Assembly: GCF_021147775.1 (NCBI RefSeq) | Contig: NZ_JAGTPK010000001.1 | Span: forward strand, 186,001-250,000 | DNA from: Pseudomonas californiensis | GTDB lineage: Bacteria > Pseudomonadota > Gammaproteobacteria > Pseudomonadales > Pseudomonadaceae | DNA: 64,000 bases | Direction: 5' to 3' | Shown: positions 59,834-64,000 of the stretch, in pieces | Layout: the number at the start of each line of letters is the position of its first letter | Numbering within the stretch: the stretch's first letter is position 1 | Made by a program: the position numbers and the translations under genes | The notes under the pieces: generated by a model | Database searches by the model: none | What the model was told of the DNA's origin: nothing | What the model saw: only the letters and a program-made list of their open reading frames with translations

Positions 59834-61221
59834 CTGTCAGTCAGTCAGACAGCCCTCGAGTGGTCATCGTGGGCGCCGGTCCAGCAGGCACTCGCTGCGC
59901 CGAAACGCTGCTGGCTGCAGGCATCAAACCGATTCTGATCGATGAAAACCGCCGTGATGGCGGACAGATCTACCGCCGTCAGCCAGAAGGTTTCAAGCGC
60001 GACTATTCTGCGTTGTATGGAACCGAGGCAGCCAAGGCCCGCGACCTTCACGAAAGTTTTGACCGGCTGCGTAGCCAGATCGACTACCGGCCTGATACGT
60101 TGGCGTGGAACCTCACAGCAGGCCAGTTGTGCTGCGTCAACCAGGGTCTGCATACGGTCGTGGATTACGACGCGCTGATGCTGTGTGCCGGCGCGACCGA
60201 CCGCCTGATGCCCATAAAGGGCTGGCAGTTGGCGGGTACGTATAGCCTGGGCGGTTCGCAGATTGCGCTCAAGTCGCAGTCGGTTTCCATCGGTAGCCGC
60301 GTGGTGTTCATGGGCAGCGGCCCGCTGCTGTATCTGGTTGCCAGCCAGTACGTCAAAGCCGGTGCCGATGTGGCGGCAGTGCTCGACACGTCACCGTTCA
60401 GCAAGCGTATTGGCGCGATGCCCAACCTGTTGGCGCGTCCGGGCCTGTTGTTCAACGGCATGAAACTGCTGGCTCAGCTGTACCGCGCCAAGGTGCCGGT
60501 GCACTTGGGCGTGAAACCCGAAGAAATTCTCGGTGATGAGCAGGAAGGTGTGAGCGCGGTGCGCGTGCAACTGGCCAATGGCAACACGTTGACGGTGCCG
60601 TGTGATGCGTTGGCGCTCGGGTATCACCTGCGGCCAGAAACCCAGCTGGCTGATCTGGCCGGTTGCGGTCTGCGTTTCGATGAGGTGTCGGGCCAATGGG
60701 TGCTGGCCGTCGATGAAGAAGGTCGGACTTCGGTCAAAGGCGTTTATGCGGCCGGCGACGGGGCAAAGATTCGCGGTGCCGATGCCGCTGAGCAGGCAGG
60801 CCGACTGGCCGCGCTGGCATTGCTGGAAGACCTTGGCAAACCTGTCAGCCGCCAGTTGGTGGATGATGTGCGCAAGAGTCTGGTGGTCATGGACCGCTTC
60901 CGCGTTGGTCTGGCCGAGGCATTCCCTTGGCCCGCCGCGCAGGCAGCCGCTTTGCCGGACGACGCGATTGTGTGCCGCTGCGAGATGATCAGCGCGGGCG
61001 AGTTGCGCGGCGTGGTGCGTGAAAAAGGCGCCTGCGAAGTCAACCGTGCCAAGGCGTTCAGTCGCGTCGGCATGGGTCGCTGCCAGGGTCGTTACTGTTC
61101 GCAGGCGGGTGCTGAAGTGATCGCTGCAGAGTCAGGTGTGCCGGTTGAAAAGGTCGGCCGCCAACGCGGCCAGGCCCCGGTCAAACCGTTGTCGATGTAC
61201 ACAGACGAGGTGGTGTCATGA
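59812..61221 (+). CDS. FAD/NAD(P)-binding subunit with BFD-like [2Fe-2S] tail (HcnB/OoxA-type)
   Basis: 469 aa. FAD-binding VVIVGAGPAG (17-26), second Rossmann motif VVFMGSGPLL (~164-173) and the closing GVYAAGDGAKIRGADAAEQAG. The last ~90 residues hold a BFD-like cluster: CRCEM ... GRCQGRYC. GGAGG lies 5 nt before the ATG. Matches the alpha subunits of opine oxidases, D-hydroxyproline and HCN synthase complexes. Likely membrane-associated dehydrogenase passing electrons to the respiratory chain. Confidence 0.88.
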   Translation: MATSSRLTVSQSDSPRVVIVGAGPAGTRCAETLLAAGIKPILIDENRRDGGQIYRRQPEGFKRDYSALYGTEAAKARDLHESFDRLRSQIDYRPDTLAWNLTAGQLCCVNQGLHTVVDYDALMLCAGATDRLMPIKGWQLAGTYSLGGSQIALKSQSVSIGSRVVFMGSGPLLYLVASQYVKAGADVAAVLDTSPFSKRIGAMPNLLARPGLLFNGMKLLAQLYRAKVPVHLGVKPEEILGDEQEGVSAVRVQLANGNTLTVPCDALALGYHLRPETQLADLAGCGLRFDEVSGQWVLAVDEEGRTSVKGVYAAGDGAKIRGADAAEQAGRLAALALLEDLGKPVSRQLVDDVRKSLVVMDRFRVGLAEAFPWPAAQAAALPDDAIVCRCEMISAGELRGVVREKGACEVNRAKAFSRVGMGRCQGRYCSQAGAEVIAAESGVPVEKVGRQRGQAPVKPLSMYTDEVVS

Positions 61222-62372
61222 GGCAGCCGAAAGTCGATGTGCTGATTGTCGGTGGCGGGTTCATGGGCTCGGCATCGGCGTTCTTTCTGCGCCAGCGTGG
61301 ACGCTCGGTGACGCTGCTGGAACGCGACGTGGTGGGTCAGTACGCCAGTGGCGTGAACTTCGGCAACGTGCGTCGCCAAGGGCGTCACTTGGGCCAGCTG
61401 GAGCTGTCCAACCGCTCGTGGGCGCTGTGGAAGCGCTTGCCTGAGCTGATTGGCGAGGATCTGGAGTTTCTGCCCAGCGGCCACATGCGCGTGTGTTATC
61501 GCGAAGATGAAATCCCTGACCTTGAAGCCTATGCAGCGGCACCCGAGGCCCGCGAACTGGACCTGAAAGTCTACGCAGGCAAAGAGCTGCACCAACGCTT
61601 CCCGTTTTTGGGTGCCGACGTGAAGGGCGGCTCCTATGCGCCCCACGACGGTCATGCCAATCCACGCCTGGCGGCCCCGGCCTTCGCACGCGCGGCCATT
61701 CGTGCCGGTGCTCGGGTTGAAGAGCGTACCGAAGTCGCCAATGTCGAAAAAGTCGGCAATGTATTTGAAGTCACCACCACCGATGGGCGTATTTTCACGG
61801 CTGATCAATTATTGATCACCGCCGGTGCGTGGGCGCAAAAGCTGTCGGCGCAGTTTGGTGAACCGGTGCCACTCGACACGTTTGGCCCGCAAATGTCGGT
61901 GACCGAACCCGTACCGTATGCGTTGCCGACGGTGATCGGGGTGTACACCAAAATCCCTCACGAGGTGATCTATTTCCGGCAGATCGCTCGCGGCAACATC
62001 GTGATTGGCGGAGGCGTTCGTACCAAGCCCGACATGATCAACCGCCGTGCCCACGTCGACCCGCACAGCACCATCAATCAAATACAGCAGATGCGTCGTC
62101 TGCTGCCCGGCATCGGCAACTTGAATATCATCCGCGTGTGGAGCGGTATCGAAAGCTACACGCCGGATTCGCTGCCCGTGATCGGCTCCAGCGGCAAGGT
62201 CGACGGGCTGTTCTATGCGTTCGGCTTCTGCGGCCACGGCTTTCAGCTTGGCCCTGGCGTGGGCGACGTGATGGCTGAGTTGATCAGCACCGGCAGTACC
62301 AGCACCTCAATCAGCGATTTCGACATTCGCCGTTTTGCCATTGTCACCGAACACGCGAGTAAAGCCTCATGA
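61218..62372 (+). CDS. FAD-dependent oxidase subunit, DAO family (HcnC/OoxB-type)
   Basis: 384 aa. VDVLIVGGGFMGSASAFFL at the N-terminus, ERDVVGQYASGVNFGNVRRQGRH (FAD/substrate region) and C-terminal IGSSGKVDGLFYAFGFCGHGFQLGPGVG. Catalytic beta subunit of the heterotrimer with the two genes before it; substrates of relatives are N-substituted or imino/amino acids. ATGA overlaps at both ends. Confidence 0.88.
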   Translation: MRQPKVDVLIVGGGFMGSASAFFLRQRGRSVTLLERDVVGQYASGVNFGNVRRQGRHLGQLELSNRSWALWKRLPELIGEDLEFLPSGHMRVCYREDEIPDLEAYAAAPEARELDLKVYAGKELHQRFPFLGADVKGGSYAPHDGHANPRLAAPAFARAAIRAGARVEERTEVANVEKVGNVFEVTTTDGRIFTADQLLITAGAWAQKLSAQFGEPVPLDTFGPQMSVTEPVPYALPTVIGVYTKIPHEVIYFRQIARGNIVIGGGVRTKPDMINRRAHVDPHSTINQIQQMRRLLPGIGNLNIIRVWSGIESYTPDSLPVIGSSGKVDGLFYAFGFCGHGFQLGPGVGDVMAELISTGSTSTSISDFDIRRFAIVTEHASKAS

Positions 62373-63526
62373 CACCCCGCGCACTGGAAATTCTCAAACG
62401 TCTGATCGCCTTCAACACCGTTTCGTCGGAGTCGAACATGGCCCTGATCGAGTACGTTCGCGACCTGTTGGCGAGCAAAGGCATCGAGTCGCTGATCGTC
62501 AAGGACGAGACGGGCAAGAAGGCCAATCTGTTTGCCAGCACTGGCCCGCGTGATCAGCCGGGTGTGCTGCTCTCCGGGCACACCGACGTGGTGCCTGCTG
62601 CCGGGCAGGCATGGACCCTGCCGCCGTTCGAGGCCACGCTGCGCGACGGACGTATCTATGGGCGCGGTACGTGTGACATGAAAGGTTTTATCGCGCTGGC
62701 GATCGACGCCATGCTCGACGCAGCAGACATGAGCCTCATCCGCCCGCTGCAACTGGCCTTGTCACATGACGAAGAGATTGGCTGCGTGGGTGTGCGGCGC
62801 TTGCTGGATGTTCTGCACCTGGCGCCGACGCGACCGTTCCTGTGCGTGGTGGGCGAGCCGACCCTGATGCAGTTTGCCGTCGGCCACAAAGGCAAGAGCT
62901 CCTACCGCACATTCTGCCGTGGGCAGGAAGCGCATTCTTCACTGGCACCGCGCGCGGTCAATGCCATTCATTTGGCCAGCGATTTCATTGCTGAACTGCG
63001 CAAGAGTCAGGTGCAGATCGAGCAACAGGGCCCGCGTGACGAGGGCTACGACATTCCTTACAGCACCCTGCACATCGGCCGTATCGACGGCGGCAAGGCG
63101 CTGAATATCGTGCCTAACCTGTGCACCATGGAATTCGAGTACCGCAACCTGCCGGGCGATGATCCCGATCAATTGCTCGCCCAACTGCGCGAGCGCGCCG
63201 AGGTGCTGGTGCGCGAAGCCCGGCAGTTGTCGGGCGTCGCGGCCATCGAGATCGAAATCATGAACGAGTACCCGGCGCTGGAGACCCATCCCACGGTCGA
63301 GGCGGTGCGCATGCTGCACGCCTTTGCCGAACCGGGCACCCAGCACATCAAGGTGTCGTATGGCACCGAAGGCGGTCTCTTCGCCGGGCGGCTCAACGTG
63401 CCGGTGGTGGTCTGCGGGCCGGGTTCCATCGAGCAGGCGCACAAGCCGGACGAGTTTATCGAAGAAAGCCAGATGAACGCCGGTGAGCGTTTTCTGCAGA
63501 GTCTGCTGGGTTCGCTGAAGCAGTAG
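62369..63526 (+). CDS. ArgE/DapE-like M20 deacylase
   Basis: 385 aa. LLSGHTDVVPAAGQAW (His/Asp ligands), RGTCDMKGFIALAID, SHDEEIGCVGVRRLL and the late EQAHKPDEFIEES. Annotated acetylornithine deacetylase by similarity, but a true argE lies at 31407 beside argA. In this operon it more likely removes an acyl or similar group from the imported compound. Overlaps the upstream subunit by 4 bp. Confidence 0.87.
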   Translation: MTPRALEILKRLIAFNTVSSESNMALIEYVRDLLASKGIESLIVKDETGKKANLFASTGPRDQPGVLLSGHTDVVPAAGQAWTLPPFEATLRDGRIYGRGTCDMKGFIALAIDAMLDAADMSLIRPLQLALSHDEEIGCVGVRRLLDVLHLAPTRPFLCVVGEPTLMQFAVGHKGKSSYRTFCRGQEAHSSLAPRAVNAIHLASDFIAELRKSQVQIEQQGPRDEGYDIPYSTLHIGRIDGGKALNIVPNLCTMEFEYRNLPGDDPDQLLAQLRERAEVLVREARQLSGVAAIEIEIMNEYPALETHPTVEAVRMLHAFAEPGTQHIKVSYGTEGGLFAGRLNVPVVVCGPGSIEQAHKPDEFIEESQMNAGERFLQSLLGSLKQ

Positions 63527-63640
63527 ACGCTGCCGTCCGGGCGCGAATTTCAGCATCGGACGCTGCCGACATCCTGCTTTCAGCATCCTGGACTGTGGTG
63601 GCTGCTTAGACTGGCAGTCATCCCGGAACAGGACTCGACC

Positions 63641-64000
63641 ATGTTCAAGAATCAGTTGAAAGACCCCAGCCTGCTGGTAGAACGTGCCTACGTCGATGGG
63701 CAATGGATCAGTGCCGACGACGGTGCGACGCTGACAGTGACCGACCCGGCCACCGGCGAAGTCCTGGCGCAGGTGCCGGCCTTGCAAGGCGTTGAAACCC
63801 GACGTGCCATTGAGGCTGCAGATCGCGCCTGGCCCGCCTGGCGCGCACGCCCTGCTGCCGAACGCGCGGCCTTGCTGGAGCGCTGGCATCAGGCGATGCT
63901 CGACAACGTCGAAGACCTCGCATTGATCATGACCCTTGAGCAGGGCAAGCCACTGAACGAATCGCGTGGCGAGATTCGCTACGGCGCAAGCTTCGTCAAA
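63641..64000 (+). CDS. gabD: NAD(P)-dependent succinate-semialdehyde dehydrogenase, 5' part
   Basis: First 120 codons; runs off the right edge. N-terminus MFKNQLKDPSLLVERAYVDGQW and LTVTDPATGEVLAQVP, then AWRARPAAERAALLERWHQAM and EQGKPLNESRGEI, all typical of GabD. Oxidises succinate semialdehyde to succinate, the end of GABA and putrescine routes. 114 bp after the deacylase on the same strand, so co-transcription is possible. Confidence 0.88.
   Translation, partial: MFKNQLKDPSLLVERAYVDGQWISADDGATLTVTDPATGEVLAQVPALQGVETRRAIEAADRAWPAWRARPAAERAALLERWHQAMLDNVEDLALIMTLEQGKPLNESRGEIRYGASFVK

Overview
The window looks like chromosome of a fluorescent pseudomonad, most likely the Pseudomonas syringae group. 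It is GC-rich, and its gene sets are typical of the genus: algB-kinB next to an AmpDh2-type amidase, polA-ersA-engB, znuA/zur-znuC-znuB, argA-gshA-tex, ompR-envZ, the rimA-rimB-rimK operon and hslR-hslO-pckA. The species call rests on protein and gene-order recognition, not on a database search.

Left part (1-10.3 kb): a Na+/phosphate symporter-type membrane protein with a PhoU-like tail, a single-unit M16 peptidase with a C-terminal membrane anchor, a DUF5924-type membrane protein, a fused SpmA/SpmB-type membrane protein, and the dicarboxylate/glutamate symporter GltP. After a roughly 650 bp gap comes a small envelope group on the minus strand: a BON-domain protein, a 94-aa membrane protein, a 54-aa DUF1328 protein too short for routine ORF calling, and an Ivy-family lysozyme inhibitor translationally coupled to it.

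Middle (10.3-31 kb): AlgB/KinB (alginate and virulence regulation), a CSS-motif EAL phosphodiesterase, a muropeptide amidase lipoprotein, a GGDEF diguanylate cyclase overlapping an EEP-family hydrolase, DsbA, cytochrome c4, EngB, an ErsA-type sRNA with an AlgU-type promoter, PolA, ThrB, and the zinc-uptake locus with a candidate Zur box. A synteny junction lies near 29.85 kb: as I recall the P. aeruginosa map, genes left and right of it come from different places.

Right-middle (29.9-47.5 kb): CYTH/CHAD triphosphatase, ArgE, ArgA, GshA, a thioesterase coupled to Tex, OmpR and EnvZ separated by a strong intrinsic terminator, RimK/RimB/RimA (ribosomal protein S6 modification linked to c-di-GMP), Hsp15, Hsp33, PckA and an acetyltransferase.

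Right part (47.5-64 kb) is more accessory. Three proteins of unknown function (47469-49476) come first, with unusual palindromes between two of them. A bicupin/GNAT pair follows. Then there is a long plus-strand operon: a HAD type II hydrolase, a PuuB-like FAD oxidase, a Tat-exported family-5 solute-binding protein with two permeases and a fused two-domain ATPase, a three-subunit HcnABC/opine-oxidase-like dehydrogenase, an ArgE-like deacylase and the start of a succinate-semialdehyde dehydrogenase. This reads as uptake and oxidative breakdown of an N-substituted amino acid, opine or polyamine-like compound. The ATPase gene carries an amber codon exactly at the Gln of its second LSGGQ signature, so the transporter may be inactive in this strain.
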